DNA of 64,000 nt from Chitinophaga sp. 180180018-3 (GCF_037893185.1 NZ_CP140772.1:5766001-5830000); one strand, 5' to 3'. Shown: positions 17,736 to 26,694, numbered from the stretch's first letter. The notes: a model not told the origin generated them from the sequence alone. Numbers and translations: made by a program.

Positions 17736-20417
17736 ATGAAAAAAAAATCACTATTACTAGTATCCAGCTTAATGACGTTAGCCTGTTATAGCCAGACAAC
17801 TGCAACAATGCACAACAGCAATATTCTCAACATTCCATTACAATCCAGGTGGGTCAAAGAGGTCAATCAGGATCATCCACTTAACAGTTACCCACGGCCT
17901 CAATTGCAACGTTCCAACTGGCAGAATCTGAATGGTCTTTGGGAATATGCAATCACAGACTCTATCGTTAACTATCCTGAAAACTACAACGGAAAAATCT
18001 CAGTTCCATTTCCGATTGAATCAGCGCTCTCGGGCGTACAAAAAACTCTGAAACCAGAAAATCGTCTATGGTATAAAACAAACTTTCTAAAACCCTCTTT
18101 AACTGTAGGTGAAAGAATTGTGCTGAATTTCGGTGCCGTAGATTGGCAGGCCACTGTTTTTATTAATGGCAAACAGGTAGGCGTACATTCCGGAGGGTAT
18201 CAAAGTTTTTCATTTGACATTACCGATTATCTAAAAAACGGTGATAACGAACTTCTCGTAAAAGTATATGATCCAACTGATCAAGGCATTAATCCCCATG
18301 GCAAGCAAACACTCAGTCCTGCTAATATTTACTACACTCCGTCCAGTGGAATATGGCAAACTGTATGGCTAGAAAAAGTTCCTGAAAATCATGTCAATCT
18401 CTTGAAAGTAGTACCGGATATCGACAAAGGCACTCTTAACGTCAATCTCAATTCAGTTGGGAAAGGAGAAGCTATCATAGTTGAAGTGGAAGCACTGGAA
18501 AATGGTAAAAAAGTAAGCACTGCAAGCTCAACTCTCTATCATAATAAAAGTGAATCAATAAGTTTGCAATTAAAAATACCAAATGCCCGATTATGGTCTC
18601 CAGATGATCCATTTCTTTATGATCTGAATGTTAAGCTTATAAAAAGTGGTCATATAGTGGATAATGTAAAGAGTTATTTTGGGATGCGGAAAATAGATAT
18701 ACAAAAGGATAGAAATGGGTTTGACAGGATATTTCTGAACAATAAGTACACTTATAACCTTGGTACACTAGATCAGGGTTTTTGGCCAGAAGGTTTATAT
18801 ACCGCTCCTACCGATGAGGCACTGGCATTTGACATCAAAACTATTAAATCCCTCGGATTCAATACAATCAGAAAACATATAAAAATTGAACCAGATCGAT
18901 GGTATTACTATGCAGATAAAATCGGAGTATTGGTATGGCAGGATTTTGTTAATCCACCTCATAATCTGCCTGATGGCTCTAAAGTCATATTTGAGAAAGA
19001 AGTGAAGGAAACAATGAACCAGCTATATAATCACCCGAGTATAGTAACCTGGGTACTATTTAATGAACGTTGGGGTGCTTATGATCAAGAGCGGTTAACC
19101 AAATGGGTAAAATCTCAGGATCCATCCAGACTAGTTAATGGCCATTCGGGAGAACTCTTGTACGTAAATGACCAATTAAGGTTCCCTTCAGATCACCCCT
19201 GGATTAGCAGTGATATGACAGATGTACACTCCTACCCAGATCCCCGTGATGTACCAACCCTGCCGGGAAAGGTCAAAGTCATTGGCGAATACGGAGGCAT
19301 TGGCGTTCCCGTTCCAGGACACGAATGGGATGATGTGCAAGGATGGGGCTACGTGCAGGGAACTGCCAGCGAATTGAAAAATAAGTATACCCAAATGGTA
19401 GGAGAGCTCAAGAACCTCGAAACGAAAGGATTAAGTGCCTCTATCTATACCCAGCCATTTGATGTAGAAGGAGAAGAAAATGGACTACTTACTTATGACA
19501 GAGAAATCATAAAAATTCCGGTCAATGAAATACGAGCTATTAACCAACAATTGGTGCCCTATACTCCTGGCTTCTCCCTGGATCCAAGATTTAATATTGC
19601 TACAAATATCGATATAAATGATAACGATGGAAGATACCAGGAATTTCTTGGAGAATATCGGAATGGGAAGCGAGACTCTGCGTTCCTGAGACGACTAGTT
19701 TTAATCAGTTTACGCAAAAAAAATCAGGAGATGTTAACCCAAGCAGGTAACGACTATATCAGCATGCTAAAAGCTCCATTTTCAAAAAACAATCTTGAAT
19801 TCATAAGTGGTATTACCATGACAAGTAAGGATAAAGGATTCGAAATGTTTCTGAAGAACCCCGATAAAGTTGATGTAGCGCTTTACACAAACGCAGCTCG
19901 AAGGAAGGTATGGACCATCATTGACAAAGAAGAAGTAGCTCCTTTTACTAAAGGCACGCCTGATTGGAACACCATTCAGCAAAGGGTTATTAATAAATTT
20001 GGAAATATAGGGGAAGAACTGGTGCTCGGAAGACGCATGTTTTACTATGGCAATGTGACTAAGGATTGGGATAACTATGGAAAATACTATAAACAATACT
20101 TTGAAAAGGCCATGACACATTCTGAATATCATATCAATAACGCAACCTGGCCCCTTTTCGAAAACGTCACAGATACCAATATCCTTAAATTCGCTGCCCA
20201 GGTCATGAAATACGATCTTGACCACTTCGATCAGGAGAACACAGAAGCATACGACACATACGCCAATCTTCTCTACAAGCTCAACCAAACCAGTGAAGCC
20301 ATAAAATGGGAAGAAAAGGCCCTGGAACGCAAAAAAGGCGCACCAGATGAAAAAATATACGCCGACGTCCTCCAAAAAATGAAATCCGGCCAGCCAACCT
20401 GGCCCACCAAAAACTAA
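17736..20417 (+). CDS. GH2-family glycoside hydrolase with extra C-terminal helical domain
   Basis: The start is set at the ATG at 17736, which gives the signal peptide MKKKSLLLVSSLMTLACYS-Q (893 aa); an ATG nine codons earlier adds nothing useful. Residues about 30-620 are a GH2 protein: jelly-roll sugar-binding domain (FGAVDWQATVFINGKQVG), Ig-like domain, then a TIM barrel with acid/base Glu444 in FNERWG and nucleophile Glu518 in VIGEYGG. The barrel closes with the usual YDREIIK ending. Residues about 630-893 are an additional helical domain (YQEFLGEYRNGKRDSAFLRR…), which I associate with the C-terminal region of Bacteroidota thioredoxin-family proteins; no CxxC thioredoxin core is present. 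The fold of the tail is inference. Activity could be beta-galactosidase, beta-glucuronidase or similar. Confidence 0.85.
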   Translation: MKKKSLLLVSSLMTLACYSQTTATMHNSNILNIPLQSRWVKEVNQDHPLNSYPRPQLQRSNWQNLNGLWEYAITDSIVNYPENYNGKISVPFPIESALSGVQKTLKPENRLWYKTNFLKPSLTVGERIVLNFGAVDWQATVFINGKQVGVHSGGYQSFSFDITDYLKNGDNELLVKVYDPTDQGINPHGKQTLSPANIYYTPSSGIWQTVWLEKVPENHVNLLKVVPDIDKGTLNVNLNSVGKGEAIIVEVEALENGKKVSTASSTLYHNKSESISLQLKIPNARLWSPDDPFLYDLNVKLIKSGHIVDNVKSYFGMRKIDIQKDRNGFDRIFLNNKYTYNLGTLDQGFWPEGLYTAPTDEALAFDIKTIKSLGFNTIRKHIKIEPDRWYYYADKIGVLVWQDFVNPPHNLPDGSKVIFEKEVKETMNQLYNHPSIVTWVLFNERWGAYDQERLTKWVKSQDPSRLVNGHSGELLYVNDQLRFPSDHPWISSDMTDVHSYPDPRDVPTLPGKVKVIGEYGGIGVPVPGHEWDDVQGWGYVQGTASELKNKYTQMVGELKNLETKGLSASIYTQPFDVEGEENGLLTYDREIIKIPVNEIRAINQQLVPYTPGFSLDPRFNIATNIDINDNDGRYQEFLGEYRNGKRDSAFLRRLVLISLRKKNQEMLTQAGNDYISMLKAPFSKNNLEFISGITMTSKDKGFEMFLKNPDKVDVALYTNAARRKVWTIIDKEEVAPFTKGTPDWNTIQQRVINKFGNIGEELVLGRRMFYYGNVTKDWDNYGKYYKQYFEKAMTHSEYHINNATWPLFENVTDTNILKFAAQVMKYDLDHFDQENTEAYDTYANLLYKLNQTSEAIKWEEKALERKKGAPDEKIYADVLQKMKSGQPTWPTKN

Positions 20418-20468
20418 TTACGCGGTACAAGCTGATGATTGGTTTACATCACTTGTGCACTCATGCAA

Positions 20469-20500
20469 GTCGCTGGGATTCTTCCCAGCGACGATTTTCT
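20469..20500 (+). terminator. Rho-independent terminator after the GH2 gene
   Basis: GTCGCTGGGA, loop TTCT, TCCCAGCGAC is a perfect 10-bp stem followed by GATTTTCT. It closes the susC-susD-GH2 operon and marks the right end of the AT-rich block. Confidence 0.85.
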
Positions 20501-20510
20501 AAAAAACTTT

Positions 20511-20629
20511 CACACTCTATAGTACCCAACCTTTTTAAACGTGTATTATATATAGTAGCAAAGAATATTTCAACTTCCTATAGTACCTAACCTATTAAAA
20601 GTGTACTATATATAGTAACAAACGAATTT
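20511..20629. repeat. Two tandem copies of a 60-base element before the AraC-type gene
   Basis: Copy 1 (20511-20570) and copy 2 (20571-20629) share CTATAGTAC, then CTAACCT/CCAACCT, GTGTA and ATATATAGTA, then CAAA and AATTT, at equal spacing. Each copy also contains an imperfect inverted pair (CTATAGTAC against GTACTATATATAG). Downstream, AATTTGTTA and TAACAAATT (about 20654-20708) form a further 9-bp inverted repeat around the probable promoter. A duplicated operator for the adjacent regulator is the simplest reading. Confidence 0.65.
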
Positions 20630-20713
20630 GATAAGCCCTGATTGATTGAGATTAATTTGTTACTATCCTATAAAACCTTTTTTTATTCCTATAAAGAATA
20701 ACAAATTAAATTT

Positions 20714-21730
20714 ATGTTTAAACCCAAACTAAGTCTGTTACCGAAAATCGTGCTGAGAATAGAAAGCGATGACACCAATTTCACCCCAAATGAAAACATC
20801 CCGGTTGAATTTCATCACCTCTTTATCGCAGCAGCAGGCGCCTTCTTTACCCAGGATGATCACGCCACCATTCTTTGCCAAACCCTCAAATTAAACGAGT
20901 TCTCCCTCTGGACACATGAAATATTTGCTCTGGATCCCATCATGCTCATATCCAAACCATGCCGCGATATATTCGCGCTGCATTTCATGGCCAGCAGCAG
21001 TATCCGGGCCGAAACAAAAAAGAAAAATAAAGGCCCCTTCATGATGAACGGAAGAGAAGTAAACCTCTTCAAATTAAAGGGTATTACACATAAAACACCC
21101 CTCTACGATATAGAACACCTTTTTAGCTTTCACATCAACATTACACCCGAAGGGCTGGCGAAATTGGCGGAAAAACACCCTGAACTACAAATACTGGCAG
21201 GCAAGAAAATAGAACCAGGGAGTGGCCCCGTCAATGCTCAGCCTTATAAAATGAATCCTATCTGCCAGGATATCATCAACCGGATCTGTCAATGTAAACA
21301 CGTGGAACAAGCCGGCATCGTCTACCTCAACAGATGCTGCCTTAACCTGTACATTAACTTCGCTAACCAGGACAAACAGGGCGTGCAGCCAATGAGAGTG
21401 TATTCAAAGGAAATCGAGACAGCATTGCCCGCAGCATTGGAATATCTCAGCACCAACCTGTCTGAAACATACTCCCTGGCTAAAATGGCGTATCTGCTCG
21501 ATGTAAATGCCCAGGCACTGGAAGCTGCCTTCGAAAGTACCTATTTCATTACACCGGAAACATATCGGTGGTATTGTAAAATGGAATTTGCCTTTTTGAG
21601 CGCCGTAACATCAAATACCCCACCCGAAGATATTGCACAACAAATAGGTATGTCCGATCTAAACGAATTTATTGGTGCATTTAATGATTACTATAACTAC
21701 TCTTTTTTTTCCCTTCGCAATGCCCAATGA
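20714..21730 (+). CDS. AraC-type transcriptional regulator
   Basis: 338 aa with no signal peptide. Residues about 1-215 are a variable sensor region with no recognisable domain. Residues about 235-335 look like an AraC-type double helix-turn-helix: LPAALEYLSTNLSETYSLAKMAYLLDV, then the second helix pair EDIAQQIGMSDLNEFIGAFND, where the A-x-x-x-G-[FM]-x-[SD] pattern is typical. The usual final P-x-x-[FY]R is reduced to YSFFSLR. It follows duplicated repeats that also occur once before the susC gene at 12872, so autoregulation and control of the SusCD operon are plausible. A terminator follows, so it is probably monocistronic. Confidence 0.75.
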   Translation: MFKPKLSLLPKIVLRIESDDTNFTPNENIPVEFHHLFIAAAGAFFTQDDHATILCQTLKLNEFSLWTHEIFALDPIMLISKPCRDIFALHFMASSSIRAETKKKNKGPFMMNGREVNLFKLKGITHKTPLYDIEHLFSFHINITPEGLAKLAEKHPELQILAGKKIEPGSGPVNAQPYKMNPICQDIINRICQCKHVEQAGIVYLNRCCLNLYINFANQDKQGVQPMRVYSKEIETALPAALEYLSTNLSETYSLAKMAYLLDVNAQALEAAFESTYFITPETYRWYCKMEFAFLSAVTSNTPPEDIAQQIGMSDLNEFIGAFNDYYNYSFFSLRNAQ

Positions 21731-21811
21731 AGGGATTTGATTGCACATAGGTTATAGATATGTTTGCTACGGAAGTATCAGACCCTTGGTGATTTCTTAG
21801 GTTGATACCCC

Positions 21812-21842
21812 GCGGGACCAATCCTGGTCCCGCTCCTTTTTT
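21812..21842 (+). terminator. Rho-independent terminator after the AraC-type gene
   Basis: GCGGGACCA, loop ATCC, TGGTCCCGC is a perfect 9-bp stem followed by TCCTTTTTTTCTTCTTTTT. Confidence 0.9.
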
Positions 21843-21899
21843 TCTTCTTTTTGCAGTCAGGGAAAGATTCCTTAAATTCCTTTGACAAAAGCAAGGATT

Positions 21900-22715
21900 A
21901 TGGCATTCCAGCAACGCACCATCTTTATCACCGGCGCCAGCCGCGGCATCGGTAAAGCCATTGCTCTCCACCTGGCCGGCAAAGGCGCTAATATCATCAT
22001 CGCCGCTAAAAGTGTTGAAGAAGATCCCCGCCTCGGCGGCACCATTTATTCCGCCGCCCGGGAAGTAGAAGCTGCCGGCGGTAAAGCCTTCCCCGTTCAG
22101 GTAGATATACGCGATGAAGAACAGATAGCCCGCGCCGTAGGAGAAGGAGCGGAAAAATTCGGCGGTATCGATGTGGTGATCAACAACGCCTCTGCCATCC
22201 AGCTCACCAACACCGAACAAACACCCGCCAAACGGTTCGATCTGATGCACGATATCAACGTACGTGGTACCTTCCTCGTTACCCAACACTGCATCCCCTG
22301 GCTGAAGAAAGGCCATAATCCACATATCCTCACCCTCTCCCCTCCCATCAATCTCGATGCTAAATGGCTCGGCCCCCACGTGGCCTACACCATCAGCAAA
22401 TACAATATGAGCATGCTGGCTATCGGCTGGGCGGCCGAACTGGCCCCCTACCAGATCGCCTCCAACGCTCTCTGGCCTGCTACTACCATCGCCACTGCAG
22501 CTGTGAAAAACCTGCTGGGCGGAGATGCACTCATTAACCGGAGCCGCACTCCCGAAATCCTCGCTGATGCAGTGGAATATATCCTTCAGCAACCCGCTGC
22601 CTATTCAGGTCAGACCCTGATAGATGAAACGGTATTGCAGGCTGCCGGGATTACCAATTTCGATAAATACGCGGTGGTTCCGGGAGGCAAACTTCAAAAA
22701 GATCTATTTCTGTGA
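21900..22715 (+). CDS. Short-chain dehydrogenase/reductase (HSDL2-like SDR)
   Basis: The ATG at 21900 is preferred over an upstream TTG because an AAGGA sits just before it and the Rossmann strand then begins at once. 271 aa, the normal SDR length. The cofactor motif TGASRGIG (residues 11-18), the NNAS motif in VVINNASAIQL and the catalytic pair Tyr163-x-x-x-Lys167 in YTISKYNMS are present, with the active-site Ser in LTLSPP. The LTLSPPINL and LWPATTIATAAV segments resemble hydroxysteroid dehydrogenase-like protein 2 and its bacterial relatives, which act on uncertain lipid or ketone substrates with NAD(P)H. Its 3' end overlaps the convergent GH78 gene by 12 bases. Confidence 0.88.
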   Translation: MAFQQRTIFITGASRGIGKAIALHLAGKGANIIIAAKSVEEDPRLGGTIYSAAREVEAAGGKAFPVQVDIRDEEQIARAVGEGAEKFGGIDVVINNASAIQLTNTEQTPAKRFDLMHDINVRGTFLVTQHCIPWLKKGHNPHILTLSPPINLDAKWLGPHVAYTISKYNMSMLAIGWAAELAPYQIASNALWPATTIATAAVKNLLGGDALINRSRTPEILADAVEYILQQPAAYSGQTLIDETVLQAAGITNFDKYAVVPGGKLQKDLFL

Positions 22716-25529
22716 TGAAATATCGCGTATACATCTCCCTATATGAAGGGCATAAGAGCCAGCAGTAGGCTGAGAAGGCTGCCGGTTCACGACACGAAAT
22801 GAATACCTGCCCGATCCTGCGGTCATGATATAACGGCCATCCTTATAATTGTTGTCGATCGCCACCGGCTGCGCGTTTACGCTAACATCGGAAGTAGACT
22901 CGGCCGGGATATAGAAAGTAACATGTGTATTGGCAGGAATGGTTACTTCCATGGAAAAGATGTTGTCTTCTTTTTTCCAACTGGTACTGATCTCACCGTA
23001 GGGCGATAAATAACTGGCACGCGCCCACGTAATTTCTCCCACCACCTCCGGACGGATCACGATGTCGTGGAAAGCAGTACTGCCGGGCGCCTGCCTGATG
23101 CCTGCCAGCACGCTGTAAAACCATTCCATCAGGTGCCCCATCGCGAAGTGATTGTTGGAAGCATTATGGTATGCCTGCCAGGATTCCGTCAGTGCGGTGG
23201 CTCCCTTAGCCAATTGCATGCTGTACCCCGGCACCTCATCACTACTGTTCATATCGTATATTACATCCGAACGCCCTTCTTCGCTGAGTACGCGCAGCAG
23301 GTAACGATGACCAATATCGCCGGCCGTAAAGCTGTTGTTATGTTTGCGGATATCGGCCACTATATTTTCCACCACATCGGCTTTGCAGGATGGCTCCACC
23401 AGCTCCATGAATACCGACATGGCATTCGCAGTCTGACTACCAGTGGCGTATTGCCGGGTACTGTCGTTGAAGAATGCTTTGTTGTATGCCTGCTTCACTT
23501 CGGCTCCCAAAGACTGATACTGCTGCTCATCGTTTTTCCTGCCAAGTATGCCGGCTATTTTTGAGAGGATGCTGAGATCATAAAAGTACATAGCCGTTGC
23601 CGTTATACCCTTAGGTGTAAGCTGCGATTCTCCGGGGGAAGCGGCGCCTATATCATACCAATCGCCCAGCCCATAGAGCAGCAGGTGATGATCTGATTTT
23701 TTAGCAAGATAGTTAACATAGCGGGCCATCATCTCATAGCTCTCTTCCAGTACTGCCTTGTCGCCAAACCATTGGTACATATACCAGGGCAGTATAACGC
23801 TGCAGCTGCCCCATTCGGGAGAGTCGCGGAAGCCGTCTTCAAAGGGTACATATTCCGGTGCTATATCCGGTACGAGTCCTTCCGAAGTTTGTGCCGTGAT
23901 CATATCCCTGACCACTTTCCGGCAAAGCGATGCTATATCGTAGTTATAGCGGATAGCGCTGCCCATCAGGTGGATTTGCTCCAGCCAGCCCAGTTTTTCG
24001 CGGTGCGGGCAGTCCGTGAACACGCTGGCGGTATTACTTCTTATGGCCCAGTCGATCAGTTTGAAGGTTCTATTGAACAATTCACTGGAGCAGCTGAACT
24101 GCCCCGTGGCCGGTGCGGCACTACGGGTATGCAAACCGTTGATCTGTTGTATCACCGGCAATCCGCCGGGGTTGGGCATTCCTGCCGGTACGGCGCCTTC
24201 CACCTGTATATAACGGAAACCATAGTACATAAACTGTGGCTGCCAGGATGCTTCGCTGCTATCTTTCAGTGTATAATTGAAATATACCGGAGTGCCTACG
24301 GCAGATTGATCTGCAAGGCCGTTTTCTTTGAGTAGTTCTGCGGGCATCAGCTTCACGGTGGCACCTTTTGTGCCTTTCAGGGTGATGGCCGGGATACCGG
24401 AGGCATTCTGGCCCATATCGTATACCCATACACCTGGCGTGGGTTGCGATACTTTCACCGGACTAAATGTGTCGAATATACGAAGCGGATAGGTGGTCTG
24501 TGCCAATAGCTGTGGTGGCCCATCAGTGACCAACGCATTTCTCCATGCTGAGTCGGAAAATCGGGGGCCGTCCCAGCCGCTTTGTTCCAGGTTGGCATTG
24601 TAGTCTTCCCCACCGTAAATACTGGAGAAGGTAACAGGCCCCGGGGCCGTTCTCCAGGAGGTATCGCTGACGATATTTTCGCTGCTGCCATCCTGGTATT
24701 GCAGGTACAGCCGGCAAATCATTTTCGGATAGCCATAGGCGGTAGTAAGCTTGCGGTATCGTTCGCCCGGTATGTAGTAGAAACCATTGCCCAGCATTAC
24801 GCCCAGGGCATTGGCGCCTGGCTGCAGCTGCGGTGTTACATCAAATGTCACGTAAAGTGCATGCTGATCGTATTGAGTCCAGCCGGGATCCAGGAAATGA
24901 TCGCCTGTTTTTTTACCGTTTATATGGAGATCAAACTGGCCCAGGCCGCAGATATACATCATCGCCTTCCGCAGTGGCTTGTTGATGCTGAATGATTTTC
25001 TCATCAATGGCAGCACATCTTTCCTGCCCCGGTATTTAGGATCGCTGTCGTTGGTGAGAGCCGGAACGATGCGCTCTTTCGCCGGCAGCTGCTCGTAGCC
25101 GATCCATTGTGCGTTTTGCCAGTCGCCCTGCGTAAAAAGTCCCGTTTCCCACTGTGCCGGCGCGCTCCATGCCGAAGGCCTGTTCTGCTGATCCCAGATC
25201 ATCACCTTCCAGTAATAAACGGTAGCCGGGTGTAGGGCTTTTCCTTCGTACCTCACCTGTATCGACTGATCCGTGGCTACTTTCCGTGAATCCCAGATAT
25301 TGCCTCTATTCTTCCGCAGCAGCGCCGGATCATCCGATACGATGATACGGTAGGCATTCTGCCTGATATTGGTTCCATTGCTGTTCAATTGCCAGCTGAG
25401 TGCAGGGGCCGTTGAATCGGTACCAACAGGGTTTTCCTGGTAGCCGCAACGCAGATGATGCAGTGTAAGCTGCGCTATAGCAGGAACAGACAGAACAAGC
25501 TGGAGTAACAATAACAGGGACTTCGCCAT
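22704..25529 (-). CDS. GH78-family alpha-L-rhamnosidase, secreted
   Basis: The start at 25529 gives the signal peptide MAKSLLLLLQLVLSVPAIA-Q; the seven codons upstream are left out. About 941 aa, usual for GH78. Order: N-terminal Ig-like domain (LRCGYQENPVGTDSTAPALSW), two beta-sandwich domains (FDLHINGKKTGDHFLDPGWTQYD), an (alpha/alpha)6 barrel with DCPHREKLGW, where the general acid Glu/Asp cluster of GH78 lies, and a C-terminal beta-sandwich. It releases terminal alpha-L-rhamnose from rhamnogalacturonan-type or other plant glycans and glycosides, probably in the periplasm. It is the last gene of the minus-strand utilization locus, starting 10 bases after the alcohol dehydrogenase stop. Confidence 0.92.
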   Translation of the reverse strand: MAKSLLLLLQLVLSVPAIAQLTLHHLRCGYQENPVGTDSTAPALSWQLNSNGTNIRQNAYRIIVSDDPALLRKNRGNIWDSRKVATDQSIQVRYEGKALHPATVYYWKVMIWDQQNRPSAWSAPAQWETGLFTQGDWQNAQWIGYEQLPAKERIVPALTNDSDPKYRGRKDVLPLMRKSFSINKPLRKAMMYICGLGQFDLHINGKKTGDHFLDPGWTQYDQHALYVTFDVTPQLQPGANALGVMLGNGFYYIPGERYRKLTTAYGYPKMICRLYLQYQDGSSENIVSDTSWRTAPGPVTFSSIYGGEDYNANLEQSGWDGPRFSDSAWRNALVTDGPPQLLAQTTYPLRIFDTFSPVKVSQPTPGVWVYDMGQNASGIPAITLKGTKGATVKLMPAELLKENGLADQSAVGTPVYFNYTLKDSSEASWQPQFMYYGFRYIQVEGAVPAGMPNPGGLPVIQQINGLHTRSAAPATGQFSCSSELFNRTFKLIDWAIRSNTASVFTDCPHREKLGWLEQIHLMGSAIRYNYDIASLCRKVVRDMITAQTSEGLVPDIAPEYVPFEDGFRDSPEWGSCSVILPWYMYQWFGDKAVLEESYEMMARYVNYLAKKSDHHLLLYGLGDWYDIGAASPGESQLTPKGITATAMYFYDLSILSKIAGILGRKNDEQQYQSLGAEVKQAYNKAFFNDSTRQYATGSQTANAMSVFMELVEPSCKADVVENIVADIRKHNNSFTAGDIGHRYLLRVLSEEGRSDVIYDMNSSDEVPGYSMQLAKGATALTESWQAYHNASNNHFAMGHLMEWFYSVLAGIRQAPGSTAFHDIVIRPEVVGEITWARASYLSPYGEISTSWKKEDNIFSMEVTIPANTHVTFYIPAESTSDVSVNAQPVAIDNNYKDGRYIMTAGSGRYSFRVVNRQPSQPTAGSYALHIGRCIRDISSQK

Positions 25530-25539
25530 TATAAGTTGT

Positions 25540-26550
25540 TTACAATTCAACTATCGCTTTGATTACTTCGTTACGCGGATCGAGCCAGGAGCTAAAAACA
25601 TTTTTCACATCCCCGAACCTTACGCGATGAGTAATATATCGTTCTGGTTTAACGAGACCATTCTTTATACAATGTACTACCTGTTCAAAATCGGCCCGGG
25701 TAGCGTTTCTGCTGCTCATCAGCGTGGTTTCTCTTTTGTGAAATTCCGGATGGGGGAACATCAGCAATTCCTTCTGCAGGCCTATCAGCACATATCTTCC
25801 GCCGTGCGCCAGGTAGAAGACGCCACTATTGATAGCTTTCTGGTTGCCGGTAGCATCTATTACCACCGTAGGCATATCGCCTCCGGTGATATGTTGCAGC
25901 TGTTCCTCTATATCAGTGCTCACTTTCACTATATGCGGAATTCCCAATACATTCCGTGCAAATTGCAGCCGTTGCTCATTCACATCGGCAGCAATCACTT
26001 CAGCACCGGCTATGCGGGCAAACTCCATCGCTGCCAGGCCTATAGGGCCGGCGCCCATTACCAGCACATATTCTCCCGGTTCCACACCTGCCCGGCTAAC
26101 GCAATGAGCGCTTATCGCCAATGGCTCTACCAATGCCAGCTGGTCGGCAGTGAGCCCGTCGCCGTGTACCAGCAGCCGTTCCGGCACCTGCAGAAACTCT
26201 ACCATGCCACCGTCTTTATGAACACCCAGCACCGCCACCCGTTCGCAGCAATTGGGTTTTCCCCGCCTGCAGGCAATACAGCTACCGCAGTTTTCATAGG
26301 GAATCACTGTCACCAGCTCTCCCGGCTGAAACCCGGCCACAGCATTTGCATCCACAATTTCCCCCGCCAGTTCGTGCCCTAATATCCGCGGATAGGTGAA
26401 GTAGGGTTGGGTGCCTTCAAAGGCATGAAGATCCGTGCCACAGATCCCGATCCTTCTTATCCTGATCAGCGCATAACCCGGCTCCGGCGAAGGCATCGCT
26501 GTTAGTCCGTATTCAAATGTGCCCGGTGTTGTGCAGATGAGCGTTTTCAT
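25540..26550 (-). CDS. Zinc-dependent medium-chain alcohol/polyol dehydrogenase
   Basis: The start at 26550 gives MKTLICTTPG and a standard 336-aa MDR enzyme; the frame's upstream 21 codons are not needed. Catalytic zinc ligands are Cys37 in GICGTD and His59-Glu60 in GHE; the structural zinc site is Cys88, Cys91, Cys94 and Cys102. The NAD-binding motif is VMGAGPIGLAA. Closest in style to sugar-acid or polyol dehydrogenases such as L-galactonate/L-idonate 5-dehydrogenases. Being inside a rhamnosidase locus, it may oxidise a sugar or sugar acid released from the glycan in the cytoplasm; this substrate guess is inference. Confidence 0.9.
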   Translation of the reverse strand: MKTLICTTPGTFEYGLTAMPSPEPGYALIRIRRIGICGTDLHAFEGTQPYFTYPRILGHELAGEIVDANAVAGFQPGELVTVIPYENCGSCIACRRGKPNCCERVAVLGVHKDGGMVEFLQVPERLLVHGDGLTADQLALVEPLAISAHCVSRAGVEPGEYVLVMGAGPIGLAAMEFARIAGAEVIAADVNEQRLQFARNVLGIPHIVKVSTDIEEQLQHITGGDMPTVVIDATGNQKAINSGVFYLAHGGRYVLIGLQKELLMFPHPEFHKRETTLMSSRNATRADFEQVVHCIKNGLVKPERYITHRVRFGDVKNVFSSWLDPRNEVIKAIVEL

Positions 26551-26586
26551 TGTACTTAAATTTAAAAAAGAATTGCGAAATAGAAC

Positions 26587-26630
26587 GAAGACCTTAGCGA
26601 AAGATAGTATCATCCTTCACTAAGGTCTTC
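26587..26630 (-). repeat. Imperfect 19-bp hairpin with GAAGACCTTAG arms
   Basis: GAAGACCTTAGCGAAAGAT (26587-26605) and ATCCTTCACTAAGGTCTTC (26612-26630) pair at 17 of 19 positions with a 6-base loop. It lies between the dehydrogenase start and the stop of the preceding gene in the same operon, so it may act as a partial terminator or RNA-stability element. Its CGAAGACCTTAGCG is one base from the CGAAGACCTAAGCG in the long palindrome at 47398, which suggests one dispersed repeat family. Confidence 0.6.
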
Positions 26631-26694
26631 AAGTTATTTCACAATTTCTGATCGCTATTTCTCTCCTTTTCAATCTCTCCGCTATTTCTTCTCT

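Noticed and set aside
2547..20417. Classical genomic island with attachment repeats and integrase
   Set aside because: No tRNA, integrase, transposase or flanking direct repeats were found at the composition changes.
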